The notes: generated from the sequence alone by a model not told the origin. A stretch of DNA of 64,000 bases from Streptomyces albus subsp. albus (GCF_000725885.1 NZ_JODR01000015.1:62001-126000), one strand, 5' to 3'. Counted from the stretch's first letter, positions 17,442 through 26,375 are shown. Numbers and translations are program-made.

Positions 17442-19480
17442 GCAACGACAGGACAGCCGAACTCCTCGCGGCCGTCCGCGCGGTGGAGAGCGGCGAACGC
17501 TCCGCCGACTCCTTCTTCACCGAGCCCGCGCCGCCCGCCCGCCGGCCCCGGCCCGCCGACCGCGAGGCGGCACCGCAGCGCACCGCCGCCCCCGCCCCGG
17601 CGGGGGCCGCCCCCGGCCCGGGGCGCGGCGGCCCCGTGACGGTGCCGGAAGAGCTGCGGGCCCTGCTCGTCGAAGGCGGCGCACCCGAGACCCTCGGCCG
17701 GCCGGTGACCGAGACCCTCGGGGAGGGCGCGGCCGGCCTGCTGCGGGACGACCCCTGGCAACTGCTCGCCGTACCCGGGGTGCGCCCCGAACAGGCCGAC
17801 GGCTTCGCTCGGGCCCTGCTCGGCGACGAGGCGGGCCCCGGCGACCCGCGCCGCACCGTCGCCCTCGTCGTCCACCTGCTGGAGCGGGCCGCGCTGCGGG
17901 GCGACACCGTCGCCGAGCCGGCCGCGCTGGCCGAGGGACTGGCCCGGCACAGCGTGCCCGACCCCGACGACGCCGTGCGCGAGGCCGTGGACGCCGGCGC
18001 CGTGCTCGCCTTCGAGGACACGCTGGACGCCGGACCGGCCACCGCCGGCGCCGCCCGGCCGGAGACGGAAGAGCCCGACGAGGAGACCGAACGCCCCGTG
18101 CGGGTCCTGTTCGGGCTGGACCGGTACGCACTCGCCGAGGAGAGCCTCGCCGACGGGCTGGCCCGGCTTCTGACCACCTTCGACCCGTCGGCCGGCCCCG
18201 AGGAGTTCGCCGCCGCGGCCCCCGCGGCGCCCTCGCCCTCCGCCGGGGAACTCATCCGGGCCGCGGCCGGCAGCGGGCTGGTCACCCACGCCGGCGGCGA
18301 GGCCGCCCGCGCCGAGGTCGCCGCTCTCGTCACCGCCGCCCGCGCCGCCGGACTGCGGGCCTGGGCGCTCACCCACACCGACGACGGCCGGGAGCGGATG
18401 GCCCGGCTCACCGAGGCCGCCACCACCGATCCCGACGACACTCCCCAGGCGGAGAGCGCCCCGGACGGGGAGGAGCAGTCCGGGCCGGACACCCCGTGCG
18501 CCACGGTCGCGGACGTCCTGGCGGGCGCGGCCGGCCCCGGCCGCGACGCCGAGGGGACGCTCGCCGTCGACCTGCTCGCCGTCTGCGACGCGCCCCAGCT
18601 CGACGCCGAGGCGGCAGCCGCCCTGGTGGAATCCCTCCCGGACGGAGCCCGGCTGGTGCTCAGCGGCGACCCCGGCGTGCTCGGCGCGGCGGGCCCCGGC
18701 CAGGTCTTCGGCGACCTCGTCGCGGCCCGCTGCTGCCCGCACGTCGTCTCCCGTACGCCGGACCCGGGCCCGGTCGGCGAGCTGGTCTCCGGCATCGGCG
18801 TCGGCGAGCTCAACCAGGTCGAGGCGCCGGCCAAGGAAGTCGTCATCGTCCCGGTGACCGACGCGCGGGAAGCCGTGCACCGCACGGTGCAGCTCGTCGC
18901 CGACTCGGTGCCCCGCGCCCTCGGCATCCCCGCCGAGGAGACCCAGGTCATCACCGTGGGACACGGCGGCTCGGCCGGCACCCGGGCGCTGAACGCCGCC
19001 CTCAAGGAACGCCTCAACCCCGGCCCCGGCCGGTTCGCGGGCTTCGACCCGGGCGACCGCGTCGCCCACTCCCCCGCCCCCGGCCGCACCAGCGTCGGCA
19101 CGGTCGCCTCCGCCGACGAGACGGGGCTGCACCTGTCCTGCGCGGACCGCCGGATCACCGTGCCGCCGGACCGGGTGCCCGAGACGGTGCGGCACGGCTG
19201 GGCGGTGACCGCCCACCAGGCGGCCGGGCTGCGCTGGAACGCCGCCGTCGTGGTGCTGCCGGGCGACGCCACCGCGGCCCTCACCCGGCAGTGGGTCTAC
19301 ACCGCCTTCGGCCGGGCCGCACACCATCTGTCCGTCGTCCACGGCGCGGGCGACGCCCTGCCCCGCGCGGTCGCCGAGTCCCCGGGCCGGGCACGCGTCA
19401 CCCGCCTGCGCACCCTGCTGACCGAGTCCACCCGCGCCGCGGCCCCGGCCCCCGACACCCCGGAGGCCCCGACTCCCTGA
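17438..19480 (+). CDS. RecD2-like helix-hairpin-helix protein with degenerate ATPase
   Basis: 680 residues. An N-terminal Ala/Pro-rich linker precedes a helix-hairpin-helix-like region (DPWQLLAVPGVRPEQADGFA) and a helical segment as in RecD2 helicases. The C-terminal part (FDPGDRVAHSP, VRHGWAVTAHQAAGLRWNAAVVVLPG, RQWVYTAFGRAAHHLSVV) matches the UvrD-like 2B/C-terminal region. The place where RecD2 has its Walker A loop reads GSGLVTHAGGEAARAEVA and lacks GKT/S. It may therefore be a non-catalytic DNA-repair relative. It is translationally coupled to the upstream aldo/keto reductase. Confidence 0.75.
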   Translation: MSNDRTAELLAAVRAVESGERSADSFFTEPAPPARRPRPADREAAPQRTAAPAPAGAAPGPGRGGPVTVPEELRALLVEGGAPETLGRPVTETLGEGAAGLLRDDPWQLLAVPGVRPEQADGFARALLGDEAGPGDPRRTVALVVHLLERAALRGDTVAEPAALAEGLARHSVPDPDDAVREAVDAGAVLAFEDTLDAGPATAGAARPETEEPDEETERPVRVLFGLDRYALAEESLADGLARLLTTFDPSAGPEEFAAAAPAAPSPSAGELIRAAAGSGLVTHAGGEAARAEVAALVTAARAAGLRAWALTHTDDGRERMARLTEAATTDPDDTPQAESAPDGEEQSGPDTPCATVADVLAGAAGPGRDAEGTLAVDLLAVCDAPQLDAEAAAALVESLPDGARLVLSGDPGVLGAAGPGQVFGDLVAARCCPHVVSRTPDPGPVGELVSGIGVGELNQVEAPAKEVVIVPVTDAREAVHRTVQLVADSVPRALGIPAEETQVITVGHGGSAGTRALNAALKERLNPGPGRFAGFDPGDRVAHSPAPGRTSVGTVASADETGLHLSCADRRITVPPDRVPETVRHGWAVTAHQAAGLRWNAAVVVLPGDATAALTRQWVYTAFGRAAHHLSVVHGAGDALPRAVAESPGRARVTRLRTLLTESTRAAAPAPDTPEAPTP

Positions 19481-20071
19481 GAGGGCGGCGGACGGCCGGG
19501 AGCGCCTGTTTTCGGCTGGAAGAGACCTCCGGGACGCGGCGGAGAAGGACGAAGACGAGAACGAGAGGGAGAACGAGGACGAGGAGCGCGCGGCGCCACG
19601 GCACGCGGGCCCGGCCGTTCCGGCACGGGCCGGGCGGCGTCCGGGCCCGCTCCCGGATCTGTGCCCGACTGGCACGGTCCGGGGGCGGCCGGGGTTTGCG
19701 GTCCCGCGCCCACAGCCGGGCGACGCCCGTCCGCCGGACCGACGGGGACGACACCGTATGCCGGGCTGACAGAAGCTGGTGGCGCATGCCGGGCCGGCAC
19801 GGGCCGTCGGCGCCCACCAGGCCGACGTGAGCGGCACCACCCGCCCGGCCAGGCCGACAGTGAGGGCGGGCACCGCCCGGGAGGCGCGACCGGCACCGGG
19901 ACGGCGTGAACAGCCCTCGGACGGCCTGAGCTGCCCGGGACGGCGTGACCGGCGCCGCACTCACGGGGCACGGAAAAAGGGGCGCGGACGGCCGAGAGGC
20001 GGGGACGGAGGCGGAAAGCCGCGCCCGGCCCCTGCCCGTCCGGAACGGGCAGGGGCCGGGCGGGTGGCGGT
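19481..20071. other. 591-base region without a gene
   Basis: Apart from the terminator at 20023-20061, no coding feature is convincing. A purine-rich GA tract (about 19540-19590) and repeated GGCACGGGCCG/GACGGCGTGA-type words give several open frames whose composition is unlike the neighbouring proteins. Confidence 0.5.
20023..20061. terminator. Strong terminator downstream of the gene ending at 20072
   Basis: Perfect 16-base stem, GCCCGGCCCCTGCCCG (20023-20038) and its complement (20046-20061), seven-base loop. On the minus strand a short T run (TTTCCG) follows, which fits termination of the leftward gene. Confidence 0.7.
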
Positions 20072-20866
20072 TCAGCGGCGGGGGGTACCCGGCGGGGGGC
20101 CGTCCTCCGCTTCGTCCTCGTCCGGGTAGTCGCCGTACTCGGTGTACTCGGCGTCCGGCTCCTCGTCGGGTTCGCCGGGCCCGGCACCGGCCTCGACGAC
20201 GAGATCCTCCTCGTCCTCGTCGAAGACGGAGCTGACGTCGAAGCGGCAGATCACCCGCTCCGGGTCGGCCTGGTCGAAGGGCGCGGACAGCCACTCGCCC
20301 GGTTCGGCGGGTTCTTCGGCGGCGGTGACCCACAGCGTGGAGTCGCCCTCCTCCAGTCCGAACTCCCGGTGGCGGGTGGCGATCTCGTCGGGCTCGTACT
20401 CCCCGAAGAGCACCCCCAGCGCGGCGTGCACGCTGCCGCCGGCCGAGGTGCCCTCGACCCGGCTGTCCTCCGCCGACTCCGGGTCCAGTTCCGTGACGCG
20501 TTCGGCCTGGGCCAGCAGCCGGGGCGGTTCGGCGATGGTGTAGTCCCGTCGGATGAGGACGCTCAGCGCGCTGGGCGTCTCGGGGCCCGCGTAGGCGGGC
20601 AGGGTGTCACCACCGGGGATCTCGAAGGGCGTCACCTCGTCGTAGACCTCGTACAACAGTTCGTCATAGCTCTCTCCGGCGGCGGCGAGCTCGTCGAACG
20701 CGGCGTAGACGGCGGAGTCGAGCGCGGCGGCGTCCGGCTCCCCGGTGGTCTCGCCGCGCTCACCCGCACGGCGCTCGACGGCCTCCAGGTGCCGGTCCAG
20801 CGCGGCTTTGACCGCCTCGACAGCGGCGCGTACGTCGGCAGCGGTGGGCTGCGCAGCATCAGACAT
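20072..20866 (-). CDS. Hypothetical acidic protein
   Basis: 264 residues, not recognised. The first half is helical (VRAAVEAVKAALDRHLEAVERRA), then a domain with VLIRRDYTIAEPPRLL and LGVLFGEYEPDEIATRHREFGL. The last 50 residues are strongly acidic (EDEEDLVVEAGAG, YPDEDEAED). There is no signal peptide or membrane helix. The start at 20866 is chosen because residues before it in the open frame (MCAGSLCADSVCT) overlap the divergent promoter. It is divergent from the DUF5703 gene. The pairing is probably conserved in the genus, but a role cannot be inferred. Confidence 0.72.
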   Translation of the reverse strand: MSDAAQPTAADVRAAVEAVKAALDRHLEAVERRAGERGETTGEPDAAALDSAVYAAFDELAAAGESYDELLYEVYDEVTPFEIPGGDTLPAYAGPETPSALSVLIRRDYTIAEPPRLLAQAERVTELDPESAEDSRVEGTSAGGSVHAALGVLFGEYEPDEIATRHREFGLEEGDSTLWVTAAEEPAEPGEWLSAPFDQADPERVICRFDVSSVFDEDEEDLVVEAGAGPGEPDEEPDAEYTEYGDYPDEDEAEDGPPPGTPRR

Positions 20867-20904
20867 AGTGCAGACGCTATCCGCACAGAGGCTCCCGGCG
20901 CACA

Positions 20905-21102
20905 ATGGAGGGGATGCCGGAATACGAGTTTCGCGATGTGTACGTGCCGCGCGGGGTCTCCCGCAAGGCCGCGACCCAACTACTGACCGACCACGCCGAG
21001 TACGGGCACTGGGAGCTGGCCCGCATGCGGCTGTATCCCGACGGGAGCCGCCGGGTGCGGTTGCGTCGCCGCATCATCCGTCAACTGCGCCCGACATGGT
21101 GA
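20905..21102 (+). CDS. DUF5703 family small protein
   Basis: 65 residues: EYEFRDVYVPRGVSRKAATQ, then EYGHWELARMRLYPDGSRRVRLRRR, a conserved small actinobacterial protein of unknown function. The arginine-rich end suggests nucleic acid or membrane surface contact, which is only inference. An internal ATG at 20914 directly follows GGAGGGG and is too close for that to be its ribosome site, so the ATG at 20905 may be used leaderless. Confidence 0.82.
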   Translation: MEGMPEYEFRDVYVPRGVSRKAATQLLTDHAEYGHWELARMRLYPDGSRRVRLRRRIIRQLRPTW

Positions 21103-21136
21103 GAGCCGTGAGATCCGGAACGTTCCGGACCTGAGA

Positions 21137-21165
21137 GAGCGGGCCCCGGTCATCGGGACCCGCTC
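21137..21165 (+). terminator. Terminator after the DUF5703 gene
   Basis: GAGCGGGCCCC (21137-21147) pairs with GGGACCCGCTC (21155-21165) with one mismatch and a seven-base loop, 35 bases after the stop. Confidence 0.5.
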
Positions 21166-21384
21166 CCTGTTCCTGCTCGGGTGTCGCCTCCTGGGGCATC
21201 ACCCGTTGTCACCCTCGGGCGTCACCCGCGCCCCTCGGCAACCGTTGTCTCCCTCATCAGGTGCGGCCTGTCCTTCTCCGGCGTCGCCTGCGCGCGGCAG
21301 GCCCGTTTCGCCGCATCCGGATGCCGTGTCTCCCCGCGTCGGGATCAGACGCTGCCCGTGCGCTCCGGCGCCGTCCGCCGGGTG

Positions 21385-22305
21385 TCAGCGGCGCGCGGCG
21401 ACGCGGGAGCGCCGGTAGAGGACGTAGCCCCCGGCGAGCATCCCCACGCTGACCGGCACGGCCACCCCGAGCTGGGAGGCGGAACCGGTGTGTGCCAGCT
21501 CACCGGTGCCGGCCGGGTCCGTATGGGCCGGGGCGGCTTCGGTGTGCGAGGCGGTACGGACCTCGGTGGAGCCGTCGGGCCGGTCCGGCGTACCGGGCTC
21601 GCCGGGCTCACCCGGCTTGTCGGGCACCTCCGGGCTCCCCGGCTTCTCCGGCTTCCCCGGATTGCCCGGGTTCTCGGGGTTGCCCGGCTTCTCGGGTTCG
21701 CCAGGGTTACCCGGCTTCTCTGGCTCACCAGGGTTACCCGGCTTCTCCGGCTCACCAGGCTTCCCCGGCTTCTCCGGCGCGGGAGCGGACGGGTTGCCGC
21801 AGTCGTTGCCGTGGGCGGGGTTGAGCACCCCGACGACGTCCACCGAGTTGCCGCAGACGTTCACCGGGACGTCGACGGGCACCTGGACATCGTTGCCGGA
21901 CACGACACCGGGCGAGCCGTGGGAGGAACCGTCGGCGTGCGCACCGCTGCCGCCGTGTCCGCCGCCCGTGGCCTGGTCGCCGCGACCGCCCTGCGGGGAG
22001 TGCCCGGTCTGGCCCCCGTGCTGTCCGGGCCTGTCGTGCTGGGCGCCGGATCCGCCGGCCGGCGCGCCGGTCGAACACCCGTTGCCGGACGCCGGGTTGA
22101 GCAGCCCCAGAACGCTCACGGTGTTGCCGCAGATGTTGACCGTGACGTTCACCGGCGCCTGGAACGTGTTGCCGGAAATCACTCCCGGCGAGTGCCCGCT
22201 GCTGCCCTGAGCGCCCGAGTCCGCGAGCGCCGTCCCCCCTGACAGCGCGAGGAGGCCGCCCGTGGCGGCCATGGTGATCAGGCCCTTTCTGGTGCCCTGT
22301 CGCAT
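21385..22305 (-). CDS. chpC: Long chaplin with sortase signal
   Basis: 306 residues. A signal peptide ([20 protein letters not shown]) precedes chaplin domain 1 ([31 protein letters not shown]) and, after a Gly/His-rich spacer, chaplin domain 2 ([31 protein letters not shown]). A repetitive linker of PEKPGNPG units follows, then LAHTG, a membrane helix and [14 protein letters not shown] fits the LAXTG signal of class E sortases, so the mature protein should be covalently bound to peptidoglycan and anchor the short chaplins at the aerial hyphal surface. It is downstream of a short chaplin gene, the classic chpC-chpH arrangement. Confidence 0.93.
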   Translation of the reverse strand: MRQGTRKGLITMAATGGLLALSGGTALADSGAQGSSGHSPGVISGNTFQAPVNVTVNICGNTVSVLGLLNPASGNGCSTGAPAGGSGAQHDRPGQHGGQTGHSPQGGRGDQATGGGHGGSGAHADGSSHGSPGVVSGNDVQVPVDVPVNVCGNSVDVVGVLNPAHGNDCGNPSAPAPEKPGKPGEPEKPGNPGEPEKPGNPGEPEKPGNPENPGNPGKPEKPGSPEVPDKPGEPGEPGTPDRPDGSTEVRTASHTEAAPAHTDPAGTGELAHTGSASQLGVAVPVSVGMLAGGYVLYRRSRVAARR

Positions 22306-22474
22306 GGTGTTGGAATCCCCTGCCTAGTGGTGGCTGTATGTGAACCGCACAGGGGGAGGCGCGCCGCGCGCGCCGTCCCGCCCCCTCCAGACCCGAGGGC
22401 CCCGGAGCGCGTGGCGCGCGCTCCGGGGCCGCTCAGATCTGCTGCTCACCGAGCGAGTCGGGTGAGGCTTCGCG

Positions 22475-22708
22475 TCACTTGTTGACGCAGGTGTTGCCGA
22501 AGGCCGGGTTCAGCAGCCCGATCACGGAGATGGTGTTGCCGCAGGCGTTCACCGGCACGTGGACCGGGACCTGGACGACGTTGCCGGAAACGACACCGGG
22601 GGAGTTGAGGGCGGCCCCCTGCGCACCGGAGTCGGCGACGGCCATACCCGCACCAGCCAGTACCAGACCGCTGGTGGCAGCCGCGGCGGCGATGACCTTC
22701 TTGATCAT
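22475..22708 (-). CDS. chpH: Short chaplin
   Basis: 77 residues. A signal peptide (MIKKVIAAAAATSGLVLAGA, cleaved after AVA) is followed by one hydrophobic chaplin domain with two cysteines (NACGNTISVIGLLNP, GNTCVNK). Secreted short chaplins assemble into amyloid-like surface films that let aerial hyphae leave the water phase. The ATG at 22708 has TAGGAGGAA just upstream. Length and C-terminus match ChpH. A stable hairpin lies in its 5' leader at 22730-22748. Confidence 0.94.
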   Translation of the reverse strand: MIKKVIAAAAATSGLVLAGAGMAVADSGAQGAALNSPGVVSGNVVQVPVHVPVNACGNTISVIGLLNPAFGNTCVNK

Positions 22709-22729
22709 TATTCCTCCTAGTTGGAAACA

Positions 22730-22748
22730 CGGTCCCAGCCGGGGACCG
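22730..22748 (-). promoter_or_regulatory. Leader hairpin upstream of chpH
   Basis: CGGTCCC (22730-22736) and GGGACCG (22742-22748) form a perfect seven-base stem with a five-base loop about 10 bases upstream of the chpH ribosome site. It could stabilise the mRNA or modulate translation; the sequence alone does not tell which. Confidence 0.4.
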
Positions 22749-22887
22749 CACCTCCTGTAACGAGGATGGAGCAATGAGGCTACGAACTGACTAGATCATT
22801 CACCCGTCCCGGTCATCGCCGCACACCTGAGCGAATACCGGCACCACCCAGCCCCCCACCAGGGGGAAAAGCAGCGTCGGACCTCCC

Positions 22888-24219
22888 TCACGCCTGGCTC
22901 AGGAACCGGTCAAGCACCCGGACCCCGAACTGGAGTCCGTCCACCGGGACCCGCTCGTCCACCCCGTGGAACATGCCTGCGAAGTCCAGCTCCGGCGGCA
23001 GCTTCAGCGGCGCGAAGCCGAAGCAGCGGATGCCCAGATCGTCGAAGGACTTGGCGTCGGTACCGCCGGAGAGCATGTACGGAACCGCGCGGGCGATGGG
23101 GTCCTCGGCACGCAGCGAGGACTGCATGGCCTCCACCAGCGCCCCGTCGAACGTCGTCTCCAGCGCCTTGTCGGCATGGACGTCCTCGCGCTTGACGCGG
23201 GGGCCGAGCAGCCGGTCGAGGTCGGCGAGGAACTCCTCCTCGTGGCCCGGCAGGAACCGGCCGTCCACGTGCGCGGTCGCCTGCCCGGGGATCACGTTGA
23301 CCTTGTAGCCGGCGCCGAGCTGCGTGGGCGCCGCCGTGTTCTGCAGGGTGGCACCGATGATCTTCGCGATGCCGCCGAGCCGGGCGAGGGTCTCCTCCAT
23401 GTCCTCCGGGTCGAGCTCGATGCCGAGCGCGTCGGACAGCTCGTCCAGGAAGGAGCGGACCGTCTTGGTCACCCGGACCGGGAACTTGTGGCGGCCCAGG
23501 CGCGCCACGGCCTCGCACAGCTCCGTGATCGCGTTGTCGTTGTTGGTCATGGAACCGTGCCCGGCCGTGCCGTCCACGGTCAGCTTCATCCAGTGCATGC
23601 CCTTCTGGGCCGTCTCGACCAGATACAGCCGCAGCTGCTCGTTGACCGTGAAGGAGAAGCCGCCGACCTCGCCGATGGCCTCGGTGACCCCCTCGAAGAG
23701 ATCGGCGTGGTTGTCCACCAGGTGCCGTGCCCCGTAGACGCCGCCGGCCTCCTCGTCGGCGAGGAAGGCCAGCACGATGTCCCGCGGCGGCTTGCGGCCC
23801 GTACGCATCCGGTCGCGCACGACGGCGAGGGTCATGGCGTCCATGTCCTTCATGTCGACGGCGCCCCGGCCCCACACGCAGCCGTCGGCGATCTCGCCGG
23901 AGAACGGGTGGTGCCTCCAGTCGTCGGCGTTGGCCGGCACGACATCGGTGTGCCCGTGGATGAGCAGGGCCGGACGGGAGGGGTCCTCCCCCGCGATCCG
24001 GGCCACGGTCGAGGCCCGGCCCGGCCGCGACTCGATGATCTGCGGTTCCAGGCCGACCTCGGCCAGCTTCTCGGCGACGTACTCGGCCGCCTTCCGCTCA
24101 CCGGGACCCTCGTTGTTGCCGTAGTTGCTGGTGTCGATCCGGATCAGATCACGGCACAGCTCGACGACCTCGCTCTCGGCGGTCGCTGCACTCGCGGTCG
24201 CGGCGCTCTCGGCACTCAC
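22888..24219 (-). CDS. M20/M25/M40-family metallopeptidase
   Basis: 443 residues, zinc-dependent carboxypeptidase/deacylase type. Metal ligands are in LIHGHTDVVPA (His, Asp), RGAVDMKDMDA (Asp), LADEEAGG (Glu pair), SGGTDAKSF and the C-terminal MFHGVDERV (His). A dimerisation domain occupies the middle (KGMHWMKLTVDGTAGHGS). The GTG at 24219 is preceded by GGAGG at ideal spacing; the longer open frame upstream is not needed. The substrate is probably a peptide or N-acyl amino acid. It is cytoplasmic, without a signal peptide. Confidence 0.92.
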   Translation of the reverse strand: MSAESAATASAATAESEVVELCRDLIRIDTSNYGNNEGPGERKAAEYVAEKLAEVGLEPQIIESRPGRASTVARIAGEDPSRPALLIHGHTDVVPANADDWRHHPFSGEIADGCVWGRGAVDMKDMDAMTLAVVRDRMRTGRKPPRDIVLAFLADEEAGGVYGARHLVDNHADLFEGVTEAIGEVGGFSFTVNEQLRLYLVETAQKGMHWMKLTVDGTAGHGSMTNNDNAITELCEAVARLGRHKFPVRVTKTVRSFLDELSDALGIELDPEDMEETLARLGGIAKIIGATLQNTAAPTQLGAGYKVNVIPGQATAHVDGRFLPGHEEEFLADLDRLLGPRVKREDVHADKALETTFDGALVEAMQSSLRAEDPIARAVPYMLSGGTDAKSFDDLGIRCFGFAPLKLPPELDFAGMFHGVDERVPVDGLQFGVRVLDRFLSQA

Positions 24220-24360
24220 GCTGCCTCCTCTTCTCGCAGGTGGACCCCCATCCTCCCGCCCGTGCCGCGGCACCCCAAGAGCCGGGTGATCGCAGTCCCG
24301 AACGGGTGCTAAGGTTTAACCCGTCGCCAGGGCCTCCCACCGGCCCGCGCGGCTCACCCG

Positions 24361-24445
24361 GTCGGGGTGGCGGAATGGCAGACGCGCTAGCTTGAGGTGC
24401 TAGTGCCCTTTACAGGGCGTGGGGGTTCAAGTCCCCCTCCCGACA
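24361..24445 (+). tRNA. tRNA-Leu (anticodon GAG)
   Basis: 85 nucleotides without encoded CCA. Acceptor GTCGGGG pairs with TCCCGAC (last pair G-T), discriminator A445. The anticodon stem CTAGC/GCTAG encloses the loop TTGAGGT with anticodon GAG at 24394-24396. A long variable arm (GTGCCCTTTACAGGGCGT) identifies a class II tRNA. The T arm is GGGGG-TTCAAGT-CCCCC. Its 3' part doubles as the end of the recombinase remnant on the other strand, suggesting past use as an integration site. Confidence 0.95.
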
Positions 24446-24790
24446 CGACCCATTTCCCCAACGAGTGCGGGTCGAGGTTCGCCTCGACCCGCACTGTTGC
24501 TTTCCCAGGGTCATAGGTCAGCTGGAGTCCCAGCGCTGCGTAGAGTTCGGCCTTGAGCTGCGGCTTAGCCCCTCGCAGGGCCGTCCGCAGATCGTCGACG
24601 GACGAGACCAGTCCGCGAACCTCCTCCTCCGACAGACGCGGGGTTGCCTTCCGGGCCGACAGGCAGGCCATCGCTTCGGCCTTCTCAGCCCGGGCTGCCG
24701 CCATCCATGAAGCGACCGTGGGGCCTCCGCGCCGGCTTCGAGAGCTTCGCGGTAGCGCACGAGGTTCCGATCGCATTCCGCGCTGGGGGC
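24387..24790 (-). pseudogene. Remnant of a serine site-specific recombinase/integrase
   Basis: Only the C-terminal coiled-coil and tail region is left. ECDRNLVRYREALEAG (about 24790-24728) is in one frame. TVASWMAAARAEKAEAM, PRLSEEEVRGLVSSVDDLR and LKAELYAALGLQLTYDPG are in another, so a one-base frame change lies near 24725. The frame ends inside the tRNA-Leu gene with GGGLEPPRP, a tail often produced when an integrase gene abuts a tRNA. The catalytic serine domain is missing altogether. It marks the left end of a decayed integrated element. Confidence 0.8.
24464..24495 (+). terminator. Terminator after tRNA-Leu
   Basis: Perfect 14-base stem AGTGCGGGTCGAGG (24464-24477) closed by a TTCG tetraloop, followed by a T-containing stretch (TGTTGCTTT). 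The same bases encode VRVEANLDPHS of the recombinase remnant on the opposite strand. Confidence 0.7.
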
Positions 24791-24915
24791 ACTGGTGGAG
24801 TGGTGGGGGCCGAGGGTGTCGGCCGCAGGTGTATCGAGCGGGTGCCGGCCGCGGTCCGGAGGTAGCTCTTCCGGTATGCCTGGGTCGGCTTCCGCAACTC
24901 CACGTGTGGCGGTGA

Positions 24916-25284
24916 GCCACCGACCTGGTCGCCGAGCGCGGCTACGCAACTTCACCGTGGGTGACGTCGCGGCTCGCGCGGGCGTGGCCGACACGAGCAT
25001 CTGCCGCAGCTGGGGCAACCTCGAAGCGCTGGCCCAGGAAGTGGCGGTCACCCGGCTGACCGAGCAGGCACCGGCCCCGGCACCGGAAACCTCGAAGGCG
25101 ACCTGCGCAGCTACGCGGCCCGCGATGTCAGCGGACCCGACGGCCCTGCGGTGCTGAGCCTGGCCGTCGCGCTCTGCACGGCGGGCCCGGACGGCGAGCG
25201 GGCCCGCGACGACTTCCTCGCCGAACGCACCCCCGTCCCGCACCGGCACCCGCCGCCCCGGTCGGCGCCGTTCCCACGTGCGTG
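24916..25284 (+). pseudogene. Broken TetR-family regulator
   Basis: Three reading-frame pieces line up as one TetR protein: ATDLVAERGY (from 24916), then NFTVGDVAARAGVADTSI with RSWGNLEALAQEVAVTRLTEQ in the next frame, then LEGDLRSYAARDVSGPDGP with LSLAVALCTAGPDGERARDDFLAERT after another shift near 25090. The C-terminal half of the ligand domain is missing. At least two frameshifts mean no functional regulator is made. The opposite strand carries an esterase remnant directly next to it. Confidence 0.75.
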
Positions 25285-25295
25285 AAACCTGCGGA

Positions 25296-25555
25296 TCAGG
25301 AGTGGAGGGCCTCGTTCGGGGCGCGGACCTGGTTGGCCAGGCTGCGTTCGCTGATGCGGGCGGAGGGGAAGAGGAGGTCGAAGCCGTGGACCGCGCCGGG
25401 GACCTGGACGAGTTCGGTGGTGACACCGGCGGCGGACAGGAGCGCCACGTAGTTCCGGTCCTCGTCGCGGAGCGGGTCGATCTCCGCCACGGGAGATGTA
25501 GGCGGGCGGCAGTCCGCTCAGTCGGTGGCGCGGATGGGGGAGGCGTAAGGGTCGG
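25296..25555 (-). pseudogene. C-terminal remnant of an HSL-type carboxylesterase
   Basis: Alpha/beta-hydrolase C-terminus in three frames: DPYASPIRATD, then LSGLPPAYIS, then VAEIDPLRDEDRNYVALL with VPGAVHGFDLLFP. The catalytic Asp (DPLRDE) and His (VHGFD) positions remain, but the GDSAG nucleophile part is gone. Two frameshifts occur near 25525 and 25490. In many Streptomyces a TetR gene and an esterase gene form a divergent pair; here both are broken. Confidence 0.75.
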
Positions 25556-25788
25556 GTCAGGTGTCCTTCGCGTAGTACTGCCGAGCGAGTTCCATGGAAA
25601 TAGCGCACTCGGTGGGTGCGGTGATACGTGGCGGGGCAGCCGGTCGGGGCGCTTCTGGGACCTGGCCCGAGCCCGCAGTCTGCGCACACGCACAGGCTCG
25701 GGCGCCGGGCCTCCAGCGATCGAATCGGGACGTCACCGCACATCCAACCGCCGCGACCCCAACCCGGCGAACCTGTGCGGTCACAACA

Positions 25789-26349
25789 CTAGAGGCGAAT
25801 GTCCTCGGCCCAGGCAGGCAGGTGTGGCTTGCCCACCTCGCGGAGCACCTCCAGTCTTTCCCGGAACCGCGATATGTCCGGTGCTGCCCAGCGGAACCAC
25901 TGGGTGGTGCTGGGCCAAGCGGCGTCCGCGATCGCTGTCTCTCCCTCGGTGACCAGCCAGACCGGCGGATCGGACTGTCCAAGATCCGCGCCGTCGATCA
26001 GGTGGTACTCGTACGCCTGGTGCTCCACCAGAACGAGAGCAGAAGCGGGATCACCGATGCCGTGGCTCGGCAACGTGTCAAGCGTCGCGAGCGCGTTCGC
26101 CTTCATGGCGGAGGTCATCGCCCGCACGCCGAAACCGCTGCCCGTCAGCCACAGTCCGGAAAACTTGCCGACAAGGCGCAGGACTTCGCGCACTGCCGAC
26201 GGTGCGCCGGACACCCCTTGGGCGGCCAGCGCCGTGTCGATTTCCGCGTCCGTCGCGCCCACCACCGACTCCCGGCGCAATCCGCCCGCGATCACGGCTT
26301 CAAACACCGTTCGGATACCCCTGATCGCCTCAGACGACGTGCTGTCCAT
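25789..26349 (-). CDS. SMI1/KNR4 (SUKH)-like protein
   Basis: 186 residues, not assigned with certainty. The C-terminal region (ALVLVEHQAYEYHLIDGADL, DPPVWLVTEGETAIADAA, TTQWFRWAAPDISRF) has the alternating pattern of SUKH proteins, which often act as immunity proteins to contact-dependent toxins. No toxin gene is adjacent. Intact, without frameshift, with an ATG start at 26349. Composition is less GC-rich than the flanking core genes, in line with transfer. Confidence 0.55.
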   Translation of the reverse strand: MDSTSSEAIRGIRTVFEAVIAGGLRRESVVGATDAEIDTALAAQGVSGAPSAVREVLRLVGKFSGLWLTGSGFGVRAMTSAMKANALATLDTLPSHGIGDPASALVLVEHQAYEYHLIDGADLGQSDPPVWLVTEGETAIADAAWPSTTQWFRWAAPDISRFRERLEVLREVGKPHLPAWAEDIRL

Positions 26350-26375
26350 GGCCCCAGGCTACGCAGGAGGGGACG

